From positions 1-51,819 of the forward strand of contig NZ_BAER01000039.1 in the NCBI RefSeq assembly GCF_000315055.1: DNA of 51,819 bases, read 5' to 3'. A program made the translations under genes and the position numbers. Positions 20,037 through 30,373 of this stretch are shown here, in pieces. A model generated the notes under the pieces. The model was not told the origin of the DNA. It made no database searches and worked only from the letters and a program-made list of their open reading frames with translations. Position 1 is the stretch's first letter; every line of letters starts with the position of its first letter. The DNA is from Paraglaciecola polaris LMG 21857. Its GTDB lineage: Bacteria; Pseudomonadota; Gammaproteobacteria; Enterobacterales; Alteromonadaceae.

Positions 20037-22124
20037 ATGACAGACTTATCACATTACAGAAACATCGGTATTTTCGCCCACGTTGATGCGGGTAAAACTA
20101 CCACAACAGAACGAATTTTGAAGCTTACCGGTCAGATACACAAAACCGGTGAAGTACATGATGGTGAATCTACCACTGACTTTATGGAACAAGAAGCTGA
20201 GCGCGGTATTACTATCCAGTCAGCCGCTGTTAGTTGTTTTTGGAAAGACCACCGTTTTAACGTTATCGATACTCCTGGGCACGTTGACTTCACCGTAGAA
20301 GTTTACCGTTCACTTAAAGTTCTTGATGGCGGCATCGGCGTATTCTGTGGCTCTGGTGGGGTTGAACCTCAATCAGAAACTAACTGGCGTTATGCGAATG
20401 ACTCAGAAGTTGCACGTATTATCTTCGTAAACAAATTAGACCGTATGGGTGCTGATTTCTACCGCGTTGTCGCGCAAACCAAAAAAGTACTTGGTGCTAA
20501 CCCACTAATCATGGTTTTACCTATTGGTATAGAAGATGATTTTATTGGTGTAGTTGATCTACTTACGCGTAAAGCCTACGTATGGGATGACACCGGTCTT
20601 CCAGAAAACTACGAAATCACAGATGTTCCTGCTGACATGGTTGATAAAGTAGAAGAATACCGTGAAATGTTGGTCGAAACTGCTGTTGAGCAAGACGATG
20701 ACCTAATGATGGCTTATATGGACGGCGAAGAGCCTTCTGTTGAAGACATCAAACGTTGTATCCGTAAAGGTACACGTACTATGGACTTCTTCCCTACTTA
20801 CTGTGGTTCTGCTTTTAAAAATAAAGGTATGCAATTAATCCTTGATGCCGTAGTTGACTATTTACCTTGTCCTACAGATGTTGATCCTCAACCTCTAACA
20901 GATGAAGAAGGTGAACCAACTGGTAAGTTTGCAATTGTTGATGCAAAAGAAAGCTTTAAAGCATTAGCCTTTAAAATCACCGATGACCGTTTTGGTTCAC
21001 TTACTTTCGTACGTATCTACTCAGGTACGCTTAAGAAAGGCGACACCATACTGAATGCCGCAACAGGTAAAACTGAGCGTGTTGGCCGTATGTGTGAAAT
21101 GCAAGCAGATGACCGTAACGAGCTTACTTCAGCTCAAGCCGGAGATATCATTGCTATCGTTGGTATGAAAACTAACGTGCAAACTGGCCACACATTATGT
21201 GATCCAAAAGATCCAATCATCTTGGAAGCAATGGTATTCCCTGAGCCAGTAATCTCTATCTCTGTTACACCAAAAGATAAAGGTTCAACTGAGAAAATGG
21301 GTATTGCTATCGGTAAAATGGTTGCTGAAGATCCTACGTTCCGTGTTGAAACTGACCAAGATTCAGGTGAAACAATCCTATCTGGTATGGGTGAACTTCA
21401 CTTAGATATTAAAGTTGATATCCTTAAGCGTAGTTATGGCGTTGATTTGATCGTAGGTGAGCCTCAAGTTGCTTATCGTGAAACCATCACTCAAGAAGTT
21501 GATGATTCTTATACCCATAAGAAACAATCTGGTGGTTCTGGTCAATACGGTAAAATCGATTATCGTATCAAGCCTGGTGAACCTAACACGGGTTTCACTT
21601 TCAATTCAGTGGTTGTGGGCGGTAACGTTCCTAAAGAATTCTTCCCTGCGATTGAAAAAGGTTTCAATAGCATGATGGGCACAGGTGTTCTAGCTGGCTT
21701 CCCAGTACTAGACGTTGAAGTTGAGCTTTATGACGGTGGATTCCACGCAGTGGATTCATCAGCGATTGCATTTGAAATCGCTGCTAAAGGTGCATTCCGT
21801 CAATCGATCCCTAAAGCGGGTCCCCAGTTGATTGAACCAATCATGAAAGTTGACGTGTTCACGCCAGACGACCATGTTGGTGATGTTATTGGTGACTTGA
21901 ACCGTCGTCGCGGCATGATCAAAGATCAAGAAGCCGGCGTGACGGGTGTTCGTGTTAAAGCTGATATCCCTCTTTCAGAAATGTTTGGTTATATCGGTTC
22001 ACTACGTACAATGACTTCAGGTCGTGGTCAGTTCTCTATGGAGTTCTCACACTACTCACCTTGTCCTAACAACGTAGCTGAAAAAGTAATTGCTGATGCT
22101 AAAGAGCGTAACGCTAAGAAGTAA
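20037..22124 (+). CDS. fusA2: Elongation factor G 2
   Basis: A 695-aa translational GTPase that resembles the second EF-G of Vibrio and other marine gammaproteobacteria rather than the EF-G of the str operon. G1 AHVDAGKT (14-21), switch region RGITI, G3 DTPGH and G4 NKLD are intact, as are domains II-V. The stretch [12 protein letters not shown] and the C-terminal HYSPCP ending are as I recall them for this paralogue. It stands alone with its own promoter and terminator; rpsL, rpsG and tuf are absent. Codons are strongly biased to CGT, GGT, GTT and ACT, as in the ribosomal genes, which suggests high expression. It may share translocation or ribosome-recycling work with EF-G1; that division is inference. 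Confidence 0.93.
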   Translation: MTDLSHYRNIGIFAHVDAGKTTTTERILKLTGQIHKTGEVHDGESTTDFMEQEAERGITIQSAAVSCFWKDHRFNVIDTPGHVDFTVEVYRSLKVLDGGIGVFCGSGGVEPQSETNWRYANDSEVARIIFVNKLDRMGADFYRVVAQTKKVLGANPLIMVLPIGIEDDFIGVVDLLTRKAYVWDDTGLPENYEITDVPADMVDKVEEYREMLVETAVEQDDDLMMAYMDGEEPSVEDIKRCIRKGTRTMDFFPTYCGSAFKNKGMQLILDAVVDYLPCPTDVDPQPLTDEEGEPTGKFAIVDAKESFKALAFKITDDRFGSLTFVRIYSGTLKKGDTILNAATGKTERVGRMCEMQADDRNELTSAQAGDIIAIVGMKTNVQTGHTLCDPKDPIILEAMVFPEPVISISVTPKDKGSTEKMGIAIGKMVAEDPTFRVETDQDSGETILSGMGELHLDIKVDILKRSYGVDLIVGEPQVAYRETITQEVDDSYTHKKQSGGSGQYGKIDYRIKPGEPNTGFTFNSVVVGGNVPKEFFPAIEKGFNSMMGTGVLAGFPVLDVEVELYDGGFHAVDSSAIAFEIAAKGAFRQSIPKAGPQLIEPIMKVDVFTPDDHVGDVIGDLNRRRGMIKDQEAGVTGVRVKADIPLSEMFGYIGSLRTMTSGRGQFSMEFSHYSPCPNNVAEKVIADAKERNAKK

Positions 22125-22145
22125 GCACTAATTACCGCTAGTTTT

Positions 22146-22181
22146 AAAAGCCCCGCCTGCTAACGCAAGCGGGGCTTTTTT
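22146..22181 (+). terminator. fusA2 rho-independent terminator
   Basis: Stem GCCCCGC/GCGGGGC flanked by AAAA upstream and six T residues downstream, 21 bases after the fusA2 stop. The flanking A run means it may also work in reverse. Confidence 0.92.
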
Positions 22182-22307
22182 ATGTCTATAAGGTTATAAA
22201 AACAAGGTTTGCATAGTGAACACTTTTAGGGCAACTTTTAGTTACCTCTTTTTGGTCGATTAAAAACGTGCTTAGAACACGTTTCGAGCCTACACAAGGA
22301 TTACACG

Positions 22308-23960
22308 ATGAAATGCATTATCACCCTCGCCCTTATTATTTGTAGCTATGCTGCGCTGGCTGCCCCCACCCATATAGGGAATGTTCAAGGTTATACCTTA
22401 AATCAAGTCGGCAAGCTTACAACCTTTACTGATTTAGTCTTTGACGGTGGCAAAGTGCTCGCCATTGGCAATCAAGATATCAGTGCCCAATATCCAGCTG
22501 CTACTTTTATTGACGGCAAACAACAGATACTAATGCCTGGGCTAATAGATGCACATGGGCATGTCCTAGGCTTGGGAGAAACCCTATTAGAAGTGGATGT
22601 AAGAGATATTGCCAGCGCTAAAGCTTCAGCCGAAAAAGTGCGTGATTATGCACAACAAAATCCCAGTCTTGACTGGATACTCGGTCGGGGCTGGAACCAA
22701 GTGTTGTGGCCAGGTAAGCAGTTTCCTAACGCCGCAATGCTAGATGAATATATTCAAGACCGACCCGTATGGATAACCAGAGTCGACGGTCACGCTGGCT
22801 GGGCCAATAGTAAGGCACTAGAAATGGCAGGGGTAACTAGGGATTCTCTAGATCCACCGGGTGGTCAAATACTCCGCGACAAAAATGGTAACCCTTCAGG
22901 TATCTTAATTGACAATGCCATGAACATGCTAACCGAAAAGCTGCCACAAGACAGTGAACAAGCACTGAAGGCCGAACTCGATGCCGCAAGTAAGCACCTA
23001 CTATCATTAGGCATTACCAGCGTTCATGACGCTGGCGTCGGCTATGCTGAATATGAATATTACATTAAGCGCAGTCAGGAAATGAGTTTAGACATGCGTA
23101 TTTACGCCATGATTGCGGCGACTGACGCAAAGCTAGTCAAGATGCTTGAGCAGGGTCCCGTTTTCGACCAGTACGATTATTTAGCCATTCGTAGCGTTAA
23201 GGTGTACGGCGATGGCGCATTAGGTAGTCGCGGCGCTGCCATGCTTAGTCCCTATTCAGATGAACCTCATAATACAGGGTTACTGTTAACCCCGCAGAAA
23301 CAGCTTAAGCCGCTTTTTGATTTAATCATCGGCAGTGGTTTTCAGTTAAATATTCACGAAATTGGTGATAGAGGCAACCGATTAGCGCTAGATCAATTTG
23401 AAGACACCTTTACACGTATCAAGGGTCAGTCTCTGCGCAATCGTGTGGAACACGCTCAGGTAATTGATGTATCAGACATACCTAGATTCAAGACCTTAGG
23501 TATTATTCCTTCTATGCAGCCTACGCACGCCACAAGCGATATGAATATGGCACAAGAGCGTATTGGTAAAGAAAGGCTGAAAGGTGCATACGCTTGGCAG
23601 ACTTTCGAAAAGCAAGGCTCTATGGTGGCTTTTGGTTCAGACTTTCCCGTTGAACTAGCCAATCCTTTTTTCGGCTTACACGCCGCAGTGACCCGGCAGA
23701 GCCGACAGAACCAGCCTGATGAAGGTTGGATAAAAGACGAAGCCGTCAGTATTGAGCAAGCATTTAAGGCCTTTACCTTAAATGCCGCTTACGCCGCTCA
23801 TCAGGAGAAAATAATCGGCACCTTGAGTGAAGGGAAATGGGCAGACTTTATCTTAGTAGACCAAGATATATTCACCATTAACCCCCAAAACATTTGGAAA
23901 ACTAAGGTACTTGAAACTTGGGTGGGCGGGATAAAGCGCTTCGACAAAGCAGTAAATTAA
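22308..23960 (+). CDS. Exported amidohydrolase (Amidohydro_3, YtcJ-like)
   Basis: A 550-aa metal-dependent hydrolase with a clear Sec signal peptide (MKCIITLALIICSYAALA|AP). The barrel begins QILMPGLIDAHGHVLG with His83 and His85. Later metal-site elements are NIHEIGDRGN, NRVEHAQVI and FGSDFPVE, the last carrying the catalytic Asp. The C-terminal sandwich has GTLSEGKWADFILVD. Sequence and length fit the YtcJ-like group of Amidohydro_3, often of unknown substrate. It follows the fusA2 terminator and probably has its own promoter; it converges on the next gene. Confidence 0.88.
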   Translation: MKCIITLALIICSYAALAAPTHIGNVQGYTLNQVGKLTTFTDLVFDGGKVLAIGNQDISAQYPAATFIDGKQQILMPGLIDAHGHVLGLGETLLEVDVRDIASAKASAEKVRDYAQQNPSLDWILGRGWNQVLWPGKQFPNAAMLDEYIQDRPVWITRVDGHAGWANSKALEMAGVTRDSLDPPGGQILRDKNGNPSGILIDNAMNMLTEKLPQDSEQALKAELDAASKHLLSLGITSVHDAGVGYAEYEYYIKRSQEMSLDMRIYAMIAATDAKLVKMLEQGPVFDQYDYLAIRSVKVYGDGALGSRGAAMLSPYSDEPHNTGLLLTPQKQLKPLFDLIIGSGFQLNIHEIGDRGNRLALDQFEDTFTRIKGQSLRNRVEHAQVIDVSDIPRFKTLGIIPSMQPTHATSDMNMAQERIGKERLKGAYAWQTFEKQGSMVAFGSDFPVELANPFFGLHAAVTRQSRQNQPDEGWIKDEAVSIEQAFKAFTLNAAYAAHQEKIIGTLSEGKWADFILVDQDIFTINPQNIWKTKVLETWVGGIKRFDKAVN

Positions 23961-23995
23961 CCCGTTGCGTGACAACCCTTAATTTTACCAATATC

Positions 23996-24020
23996 CGCCT
24001 CTAACCAAGGGGTTGAGGCG
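23996..24020. terminator. Hairpin between convergent genes
   Basis: CGCCTC-T-AACC / GGTT-GAGGCG with an AAGG loop, ten paired bases in two blocks. It lies between the convergent stops at 23960 and 24039. No T-run follows on either strand, so rho-independent termination is uncertain. Confidence 0.45.
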
Positions 24021-24038
24021 AGAAGTTAATCTTACTGA

Positions 24039-24920
24039 TTACTGGCCGTTATAGAGGGTGGTTATCCACTTCTCTTCAGTAATAAAATTCCATGCCCAGG
24101 CTTGCCATTGGGCTCCTAAACCTTGCTCTACGAGGGTTTCTAGACTGACCCCTTGGGCTTTTTTCTGGGCTACATACTGCGAAGTCTGTTGTATCATAGT
24201 CAATGCGGCTTGATAGTCTTGTTTGTTAGCCAACTCTCCGTGACCCGGAATGATCTTTGTTTCATCGTCAGTCAACTCGATTAACTTAGTCACGTTCGCA
24301 ATGTAACCTTTCACCGTTCCGCCGCCTGCTAAATCAATATAAGGAAAGTGTCCTTGAAAGAACAAATCTCCAGCGTGCAATACGTTTGCCTTCTCAAATC
24401 GCACGACACTATCGCTGTCTGTGTGGCCAGCGGGTAAATACATAACGCGGATGGTATCGTCATTAAAATGAAAGGACAGCCCTTGCTCGTAGGTCACAAC
24501 GGGTAACGCTTCATGTTCGTGATCGTCGTTTGCTTCTAAGCGTTTACGAACATTGTCATGGGCAAATATAGTGGTGTTATGTACCTCTTTAAAATAGGCA
24601 TTTGAACCGGTATGGTCACCATGATAGTGCGTATTAATCACGTATTTCATCGGTTGTTTAGCGATATCGCCAATCGCAGAAGCAATTTTTTCGGCAAGCG
24701 GGGCAAATTGATCATCAATGATCAAAATACCGTCATCGCCTGCTGATACACCTATATTCCCCCCAGCACCTGTGAGCATATAGGTTGAGCCGCTGACGGC
24801 TTGCGTGCTGATCTTCACGTCATCAAATTTATCATCTGCAGCATTGACTCCTGCGGAGCCAAATATCGATAATGTCGCAAGCGCTAAAGCGACCCTGTTT
24901 ACTTTCATTTTGATCATCAT
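24039..24920 (-). CDS. Exported metallo-beta-lactamase-fold hydrolase
   Basis: A 293-aa periplasmic MBL-fold protein. An N-terminal signal peptide ends near GVNA|ADD. The zinc motif HYHGDH (His98, His100, Asp102, His103) is complete, with further ligands in PAGHTDSDS, HAGDLFF and IPGHGEL. ATG codons at 24920 and 24917 are both possible; the purine-rich GGGAA lies closer than usual to the first. The C-terminus (AWAWNFITEEKWITTLY) resembles exported MBL hydrolases of marine bacteria that are not true beta-lactamases. The substrate is unknown, and antibiotic hydrolysis is not indicated by the sequence. Confidence 0.85.
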   Translation of the reverse strand: MMIKMKVNRVALALATLSIFGSAGVNAADDKFDDVKISTQAVSGSTYMLTGAGGNIGVSAGDDGILIIDDQFAPLAEKIASAIGDIAKQPMKYVINTHYHGDHTGSNAYFKEVHNTTIFAHDNVRKRLEANDDHEHEALPVVTYEQGLSFHFNDDTIRVMYLPAGHTDSDSVVRFEKANVLHAGDLFFQGHFPYIDLAGGGTVKGYIANVTKLIELTDDETKIIPGHGELANKQDYQAALTMIQQTSQYVAQKKAQGVSLETLVEQGLGAQWQAWAWNFITEEKWITTLYNGQ

Positions 24921-24998
24921 GTTTCCCGCTGTTATTTATTGTTTATACATGAACGAGGCTAGTCGTCTTCAGTTCACTTGATTAGTATGCAACGGTAA

Positions 24999-25211
24999 TT
25001 AATTGCCTAGGAATTTAAACCGCGGCACAGATTGACCATCAACCACAACAGATTCAATAAACATGGACAGAGGGCGTACCCACAAACCGCGCTCTCCATA
25101 CATGGGCCGATAGACCACCAACTCTGATTCATCTTCTGAATGTTTAGCCACACCTACGACTTCATATTCATTGCCTTTGTAATGACGATATTTTCCTATT
25201 TCAATATGCAT
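24999..25211 (-). CDS. DUF1653 domain protein
   Basis: A 70-aa soluble protein covering essentially one DUF1653 domain: GKYRHYKGNEYEVVGVAKHSE near the N-terminus, then LVVYRPMYGERGLWVRPLSMF. Function is unknown. A GNxYxV beta-strand core is characteristic of the family. It lies upstream of the MBL gene and downstream of dinB on the same strand, but the gaps of 78 and 129 bases make a shared transcript uncertain. Confidence 0.85.
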   Translation of the reverse strand: MHIEIGKYRHYKGNEYEVVGVAKHSEDESELVVYRPMYGERGLWVRPLSMFIESVVVDGQSVPRFKFLGN

Positions 25212-25340
25212 ATTTAACCTTAGTGGAAAAACTCAGTTGATTAAGTATACCCTTGCATCGGACGCGGTGTAATAAAGATAAAAGACCCTAGCTTATGATT
25301 TGGAACTAAGATGACAAAAAAGTTGAAGGGGAATATTAAC

Positions 25341-26405
25341 TTAACCAAGATGCTCGAAATCAAACACCAGTTGCTGTATATCAGCACTATTAGGCAAGCC
25401 TACTGACAAACCGACTAGACGTATCCCTCTACTGCCACGGCGCTCTAACGCTTCGCTCAAAAGTGCTTTAAAATAATCTCTATTTAATATGCTTTGCCTG
25501 TGTTCTACAGTCGTTTGTTGGAAGTCATTAAACTTTAATTTCACGCCCTGACTTTGAATCGCAAGTTGAGGACTCACTTTTTCCAATCGAGCCAGCAACA
25601 TGGGGTATAAACTCTCTAACATGTCCATGCATTGCTCATCTGTGGTGATGTCTTGAGCTAAAGTACGCTCGACTCCTACAGACTTGCGTTTACGGCTGAT
25701 ACTTAACTCACGCTCATCTATACCGTGGCTTCGGTCCCAAATAACGGGTCCGAATTTTCCGAAAGATTTAACAAAGGTATCCAGTGGGTAATCTCGCACA
25801 TCTTGGCAAGTGAACAGCCCCATATTATTCAGCTTTTGCAGTGTCACTTTCCCCACTCCCGGTATTTTACCTAGGGGCAGTTTCTTTACGAAATCATCTT
25901 GCGTGTCTGGTGTGATAACACAAATCCCATTGGGCTTATTCTCATCACTGGCAATTTTTGCGACGAACTTACAAGGCGCCACCCCAGCCGAAGCGGTAAG
26001 CTGAGTCTCCTCGAATATGGCGCGCCTAATATCTTGTGCAATAAGAGTCGCACTGCCAGAAAATAAATCGCTGTCTGACACATCTAAGTAGGCTTCATCG
26101 AGGGAAAGCGGTTCAATTTTATCCGTGTATCGGAGGAATATTTTGCGGATTTGCTGTGATATTTCGCTATAGAGAGCCATGCGACCAGGAACGAGTACCA
26201 AGTCAGGGCAGAGTTTGCGGGCGTACGCTGTCGCCATTGCAGAACGAACGCCATATTTACGGGCAATATAATTACAAGTTGAGATAACACCACGGCTATC
26301 TGCACTTCCGCCGATAGCCAGCGGCACTACGCGATACTGAGGATTATCACGCATTTCGACTGCCGCATAGTAACAGTCCATATCGATGTGTATGATCTTA
26401 CGCAT
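25341..26405 (-). CDS. dinB: DNA polymerase IV (SOS translesion polymerase)
   Basis: A 354-aa Y-family polymerase that copies past lesions and raises untargeted mutation under SOS. The start [20 protein letters not shown] has metal-site Asp8. The catalytic pair Asp103-Glu104 is in [10 protein letters not shown]. Helix-hairpin-helix [12 protein letters not shown] and a little-finger domain follow. Unlike many Pol IV proteins, the C-terminus has no evident extended beta-clamp motif beyond QQLVFDF, which fits the QLxLF-type clamp peptide near the end (residues 346-351). A perfect LexA box just upstream indicates SOS control. Confidence 0.96.
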   Translation of the reverse strand: MRKIIHIDMDCYYAAVEMRDNPQYRVVPLAIGGSADSRGVISTCNYIARKYGVRSAMATAYARKLCPDLVLVPGRMALYSEISQQIRKIFLRYTDKIEPLSLDEAYLDVSDSDLFSGSATLIAQDIRRAIFEETQLTASAGVAPCKFVAKIASDENKPNGICVITPDTQDDFVKKLPLGKIPGVGKVTLQKLNNMGLFTCQDVRDYPLDTFVKSFGKFGPVIWDRSHGIDERELSISRKRKSVGVERTLAQDITTDEQCMDMLESLYPMLLARLEKVSPQLAIQSQGVKLKFNDFQQTTVEHRQSILNRDYFKALLSEALERRGSRGIRLVGLSVGLPNSADIQQLVFDFEHLG

Positions 26406-26416
26406 CTCACAAACAA

Positions 26417-26432
26417 CTGTATTTAAAAACAG
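26417..26432 (-). promoter_or_regulatory. LexA (SOS) box of dinB
   Basis: CTGTATTTAAAAACAG matches the LexA consensus CTGT-N8-ACAG exactly and lies 11 bases upstream of the dinB ATG. Binding there would block initiation or early elongation. Confidence 0.9.
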
Positions 26433-26501
26433 TTATTTTGCGTTATTATTCGCCAGAGTCAATGTAAATATCACTGGCGAACCATTAACACCCAAATACG
26501 C

Positions 26502-26735
26502 TTACAGTATTTGGTTCTGCTTCCATTCATTGAGCTTCACTTGGCGAGCTTCTTCACGCTCTAAACGTGCTTTTTTACGATCACATGGTTCAGGGCAATC
26601 ACAGGCTTTATCAATGCCCAAAGCCCCCAAGCCACCGCAACTGCCAGCAATCGCTTTACGCTGAACGATGAAACCTAAAGACATGGCTACCGCCACCACT
26701 AAAAAAAACACAAACGCTAAAATAAATGTACTCAA
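26502..26735 (-). CDS. nqrM: NQR maturation factor NqrM
   Basis: A 77-aa single-span membrane protein (DUF539). Residues 2-24 form a transmembrane helix. Four cysteines (33, 45, 47, 51) lie in GSCGGLGALG and DCPEPCD, with a charged helical tail after them. In Vibrio, NqrM is required to build the iron centre coordinated by NqrD and NqrE. Its place directly after apbE, downstream of nqrF, is the usual arrangement. The gene is 18 bases from the apbE stop. Confidence 0.93.
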   Translation of the reverse strand: MSTFILAFVFFLVVAVAMSLGFIVQRKAIAGSCGGLGALGIDKACDCPEPCDRKKARLEREEARQVKLNEWKQNQIL

Positions 26736-26753
26736 AATATCACCTCTAATCAG

Positions 26754-27758
26754 TTATTTTTGATTGATGTAAGGTTCGAATTGCGGCGTAGTATACTCTT
26801 TAAACTCGCCATTTTCTCGCGTGATCATCAATACCGCTAAATCATTATGTAACGCTACGTTAAGGGCTTCATCCTTCCCCATGACGATTAAAGCCGTGGC
26901 CAAACCATCCGCTGTCATCGAAGAAGGATGCACCACAGTGACGGCGACCAAATTGTGGATAATAGGTGCGCCTGTGCGTGGATCGATTAAGTGTGAATAA
27001 CGCACACCATCTTCTTCAAAGTAGTTACGGTAATCACCCGACGTAGCAATAGCATTCGTGCCGATAGATATAATTTCTTGTACCGCCCGCTCCATTGATA
27101 CAGGTTTCTCAACGGCTATGCGCCATGGTGTGCCGCTGGCTTTATTACCCGCCACACGCATTTCACCGCCTATTTCCACTAGGTAATCATGGATATCATT
27201 AGCATCAAGTAGCTCAGCTACAACATCAACACCGTAACCCTTCGCGATAGTAGACAGGTCCACGTATAAATCACTTTCAGTTTTTTGCGCGCCATTGTCC
27301 AATAAATGCAGCTTTGCCAAACCGGTACGAGCTTTCACTTGGGTGACAACTTGTGCTGAAGGACGCTTTTCAGGTTTCGCGTCTGGTCCAAAGCCCCAGA
27401 GGTTAACTAAAGGACCCACAGTTACATCTAACACCCCATGGCTTAATGTGCCTAAACGCTTGGCTTCTCGCAACACAGTGAGCGTTTCTGGCGATAAAGG
27501 GAACGGCTCATTGCTGTTCCATTGGTTAAAGCGTGACAACTCTGATTCAGGGTCATAAGTCGACATCAATTTATTTACCTTAACCAATGCAGCATCAATA
27601 TTGTCGTGCAATTGTTGCTCGTCTACATTGTCTGTATTCACAAACTTAACGTTATAGGTTGTGCCCATGGTATGACCCGTCAAATGGGTTTCGATGGGCG
27701 CCTGAGTACAACTAACAATAATCAATAAAAAGACGACAAAACTGATAAGTCTTGTCAT
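26754..27758 (-). CDS. apbE: FAD:protein FMN transferase ApbE, lipoprotein
   Basis: Attaches FMN covalently to Thr in the SGAT motifs of NqrB and NqrC. The product from ATG 27758 is 334 aa and begins MTRLISFVVFLLIIVSC, a lipoprotein signal with Cys17. The longest open frame begins with TTG at 27833, but its first codons lie in the nqr terminator hairpin, so I reject it. ATG 27779 is a second possibility. Family signatures are GHTMGTTYNV near the mature N-terminus, STIAKGYGVD, and DPRTGAP followed by TADGLATALIVMG. A 107-base gap with a terminator separates it from nqrF, so expression may be partly independent. Confidence 0.93.
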   Translation of the reverse strand: MTRLISFVVFLLIIVSCTQAPIETHLTGHTMGTTYNVKFVNTDNVDEQQLHDNIDAALVKVNKLMSTYDPESELSRFNQWNSNEPFPLSPETLTVLREAKRLGTLSHGVLDVTVGPLVNLWGFGPDAKPEKRPSAQVVTQVKARTGLAKLHLLDNGAQKTESDLYVDLSTIAKGYGVDVVAELLDANDIHDYLVEIGGEMRVAGNKASGTPWRIAVEKPVSMERAVQEIISIGTNAIATSGDYRNYFEEDGVRYSHLIDPRTGAPIIHNLVAVTVVHPSSMTADGLATALIVMGKDEALNVALHNDLAVLMITRENGEFKEYTTPQFEPYINQK

Positions 27759-27793
27759 GGTAACTTCATTCGTATTCATGGGATTACCTAAAT

Positions 27794-27815
27794 AAAAAAG
27801 GGACCGAAGTCCCTT
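27794..27815 (-). terminator. Terminator after nqrF
   Basis: Minus-strand stem AAGGGAC/GTCCCTT with a stable TTCG tetraloop, followed by six U. It lies between nqrF and apbE and would reduce read-through from the pump genes to the maturation genes. Confidence 0.88.
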
Positions 27816-27865
27816 ATTTACATATCTTGTCAACTCGGTTTAGATCACTATCTAAAGCAACTCAA

Positions 27866-29092
27866 TTAGCCACCGAAGTCATCAAGCATGATGTTTTCAT
27901 CTTCAACACCTAAGTCTTTCAGCATACTGATAACAGCAGCATTCATCATAGGAGGACCACACATGTAAAACTCACAATCTTCTGGAGCTGGGTGCTCTTT
28001 CAAGTAGTTTTGCAACAATACTTGGTGAATGAAACCTGTCATACCTTCCCAGTTATCTTCTGGTTGGGGATCAGACAAAGCAACATGCCACTTAAAGTTT
28101 TCATTTTCAGACTGCAACATATCGAAATCTTCTACATAGAACATTTCACGTAACGAACGAGCGCCGTACCAGAAAGAAATTTTACGATCCGTTTTAAGAC
28201 GTCGAAGTTGATCAAAGATATGCGAGCGCATTGGTGCCATACCAGCCCCACCACCGATAAAGACCATCTCAGCTTCTGTTTTCTTAGCGAAGAATTCACC
28301 AAAAGGTCCAGAAATCGTCGCTTTATCGCCTTCTTTTAAGCTCCATATGTACGAAGACATCTTACCTGCAGGTAAAGACAAGTTGTTCGGCGGCGGCGAA
28401 GCCACGCGCACGTTCAACATGATAATACCTTCTTCTTCCGGGTAGTTAGCCATGGAATAGGCACGAATAGTTTCGTCGTCCACTTTTGACTCAATATCAA
28501 AGAAACCGAAGCGTTCCCAGTCACCACGATATTCTTCAGGTACATCGAAGTCTTTGTATTTTACATGATGCGCTGGTGCTTCAATTTGAATATAACCGCC
28601 GGCACGGAAAGGTACACTTTCACCATTGGGAATTTTAAGCTTAAGCTCTTTAATGAAGGTCGCTTTGTTATCGTTAGAAATAACTTCACAATCCCATTTT
28701 TTGATCCCGAAAATTTCTTCCGGAAGCTCAATATCCATGTCTTGTTTAATAGAAACCTGACATGACAAACGGCAACCTTCTTTCGCTTCACGTTTACTGA
28801 TGTGATCAAGCTCGGTCGGTAAGATTTCACCACCGCCGGCTTTAATGTCAACACGACACTGACCACATGAGCCACCACCACCACAAGCTGATGATACGAA
28901 AATGCCTGAATTTGCTAAGGCTCCTAACAACTTGTCACCTGGTTGAGCAGTAATTGCTTTGTCCGGGTCGCCATTAATAGAAATGGTCACTTCGCCTTCT
29001 GGCACTAACTTGGATTTGGCAAACATAATGATCAAAACCAAAGCTAGAACGATGGCAATAAACATACCTACGCCAAGATAAATGTCTAACAT
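27866..29092 (-). CDS. nqrF: Na+-NQR subunit F, NADH dehydrogenase
   Basis: Electron entry subunit of the sodium pump: oxidises NADH with FAD and passes electrons to a [2Fe-2S] centre. The 408-aa protein has one N-terminal membrane helix (5-25), a ferredoxin domain with Cys70, Cys76, Cys79 and Cys111, an FAD domain with RAYSMAN, and an NAD domain ([14 protein letters not shown]) ending in LDDFGG. Length matches Vibrio NqrF. It is the last structural gene of the operon, 24 bases after nqrE. Confidence 0.98.
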   Translation of the reverse strand: MLDIYLGVGMFIAIVLALVLIIMFAKSKLVPEGEVTISINGDPDKAITAQPGDKLLGALANSGIFVSSACGGGGSCGQCRVDIKAGGGEILPTELDHISKREAKEGCRLSCQVSIKQDMDIELPEEIFGIKKWDCEVISNDNKATFIKELKLKIPNGESVPFRAGGYIQIEAPAHHVKYKDFDVPEEYRGDWERFGFFDIESKVDDETIRAYSMANYPEEEGIIMLNVRVASPPPNNLSLPAGKMSSYIWSLKEGDKATISGPFGEFFAKKTEAEMVFIGGGAGMAPMRSHIFDQLRRLKTDRKISFWYGARSLREMFYVEDFDMLQSENENFKWHVALSDPQPEDNWEGMTGFIHQVLLQNYLKEHPAPEDCEFYMCGPPMMNAAVISMLKDLGVEDENIMLDDFGG

Positions 29093-29116
29093 CTAAATAC
29101 TCCTATTCGGTTTCGA

Positions 29117-29725
29117 TTAAATTGATACGCCGGAAAATGACTGGAAGCCCAATGCCATTAATCCTGCAATCATAAATACGGAACCTAAACCACGCACGCC
29201 TTCAGGCATATCTGCATACTTAAGTTTCTCACGCACTGCCGCCAGCAATGTAATCGCCAAGGCCCAACCTGCACCACTACCCGCACCGTAGAAAATACTT
29301 TCGGTGAAGGTGTAATCACGTTGAATGGCAAAAGCAACGCCGCCAAAAATCGCACAGTTAACGGTGATCAAAGGTAAGAAAATACCTAACGCGTTATACA
29401 GCGCAGGGAAGAACTTATCTAAGGTCATTTCAAGAATTTGAACCAAAGCAGCAATGACACCGATAAAGGTCAAAAAGCTTAAGAAGCTTAAATCGGTATC
29501 AGGGAAACCAGCCCAGCCAAGTGCACCTGGGGCAAGAATATTGGCATAAACAAGTTGGTTAACCGGTACAGAAATCGTTAATACCACGATAACCGCAACA
29601 CCTAGACCCATAGCCGTTTTCACTTTCTTTGATACCGCCAAGAAAGTACACATACCTAGGAAGTAGAACAACGCCATGTTCTCTAGGAAGATAGAACGAA
29701 TAAATAAACTAATATAATGTTCCAT
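29117..29725 (-). CDS. nqrE: Na+-NQR subunit E
   Basis: A 202-aa integral membrane subunit with six predicted helices, homologous to NqrD in inverted topology. The start [18 protein letters not shown] and the segments [11 protein letters not shown] and INCAIFG-like TVNCAIFGG are conserved. Cysteines 26 and 120 correspond to the conserved half-helix Cys residues that bind iron between NqrD and NqrE in Vibrio. It lies 4 bases from nqrD. Confidence 0.97.
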   Translation of the reverse strand: MEHYISLFIRSIFLENMALFYFLGMCTFLAVSKKVKTAMGLGVAVIVVLTISVPVNQLVYANILAPGALGWAGFPDTDLSFLSFLTFIGVIAALVQILEMTLDKFFPALYNALGIFLPLITVNCAIFGGVAFAIQRDYTFTESIFYGAGSGAGWALAITLLAAVREKLKYADMPEGVRGLGSVFMIAGLMALGFQSFSGVSI

Positions 29726-29729
29726 GAAA

Positions 29730-30362
29730 TTACTCCTTAGGCTCTACTTGTTCAGGTTTAATCGTTCTGATGAACCAAATTAAACCACCGATTAAGAAGA
29801 ACGAGCTGAAAGGTAAAATCAATAGACCATTACCTTGATACCAACCGCCATTTTGGATAAGAGGCAGAATTTCGAAACCAAGAATAGTACCGAAACCAAA
29901 TAACTCTTTAATTGTACCAATCACAATCAATACAAATGAGTAGCCTAAACCGTTACCAATCCCGTCAAGGAAGCTGATAAAAGGTGGGCTCTTCATAGCG
30001 AAGGCTTCCGCTCGGCCCATTACGATACAGTTGGTGATAATCAAACCAACAAATACCGAGAGCTGTTTGGATATCTCGTAAGAATAAGCCTTAAGGATTT
30101 GATCCACCACGATTACCAATGACGCGATAATCGTCATCTGTACGATAATACGTACTGAAGATGGTATTTGTGAACGGATCATAGAGATAAACAAGTTAGA
30201 GAATGCCGTTACCGCGGTAAGAGCAAGTGACATTACTAATGCCGTTTCTAACTTGGTGGTTACTGCCAACGCTGAACATACGCCCAGGATTTGCAGTGCA
30301 ATTGGGTTATTGTCTAGGATTGGCCCAAACAATACCTTCTTCATTTCTTTAGTATCAGCCAT
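29730..30362 (-). CDS. nqrD: Na+-NQR subunit D
   Basis: A 210-aa membrane subunit with six predicted helices. The start [22 protein letters not shown] and the Cys-containing half-helices [12 protein letters not shown] and [15 protein letters not shown] (Cys29 and Cys112) are family features and supply the other iron ligands. It is 11 bases from nqrC and 4 bases from nqrE. Confidence 0.97.
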   Translation of the reverse strand: MADTKEMKKVLFGPILDNNPIALQILGVCSALAVTTKLETALVMSLALTAVTAFSNLFISMIRSQIPSSVRIIVQMTIIASLVIVVDQILKAYSYEISKQLSVFVGLIITNCIVMGRAEAFAMKSPPFISFLDGIGNGLGYSFVLIVIGTIKELFGFGTILGFEILPLIQNGGWYQGNGLLILPFSSFFLIGGLIWFIRTIKPEQVEPKE

Positions 30363-30373
30363 TATCTAGTCTC

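Noticed and set aside
26492-26514. CCAAATAC/GTATTTGG hairpin as an nqrM terminator
   Set aside because: The 8-bp stem spans the nqrM stop codon and has no T-run on the minus strand.
27759-27833. N-terminal extension of apbE from a TTG
   Set aside because: The extra codons run through the nqrF terminator hairpin and precede a good lipoprotein signal.
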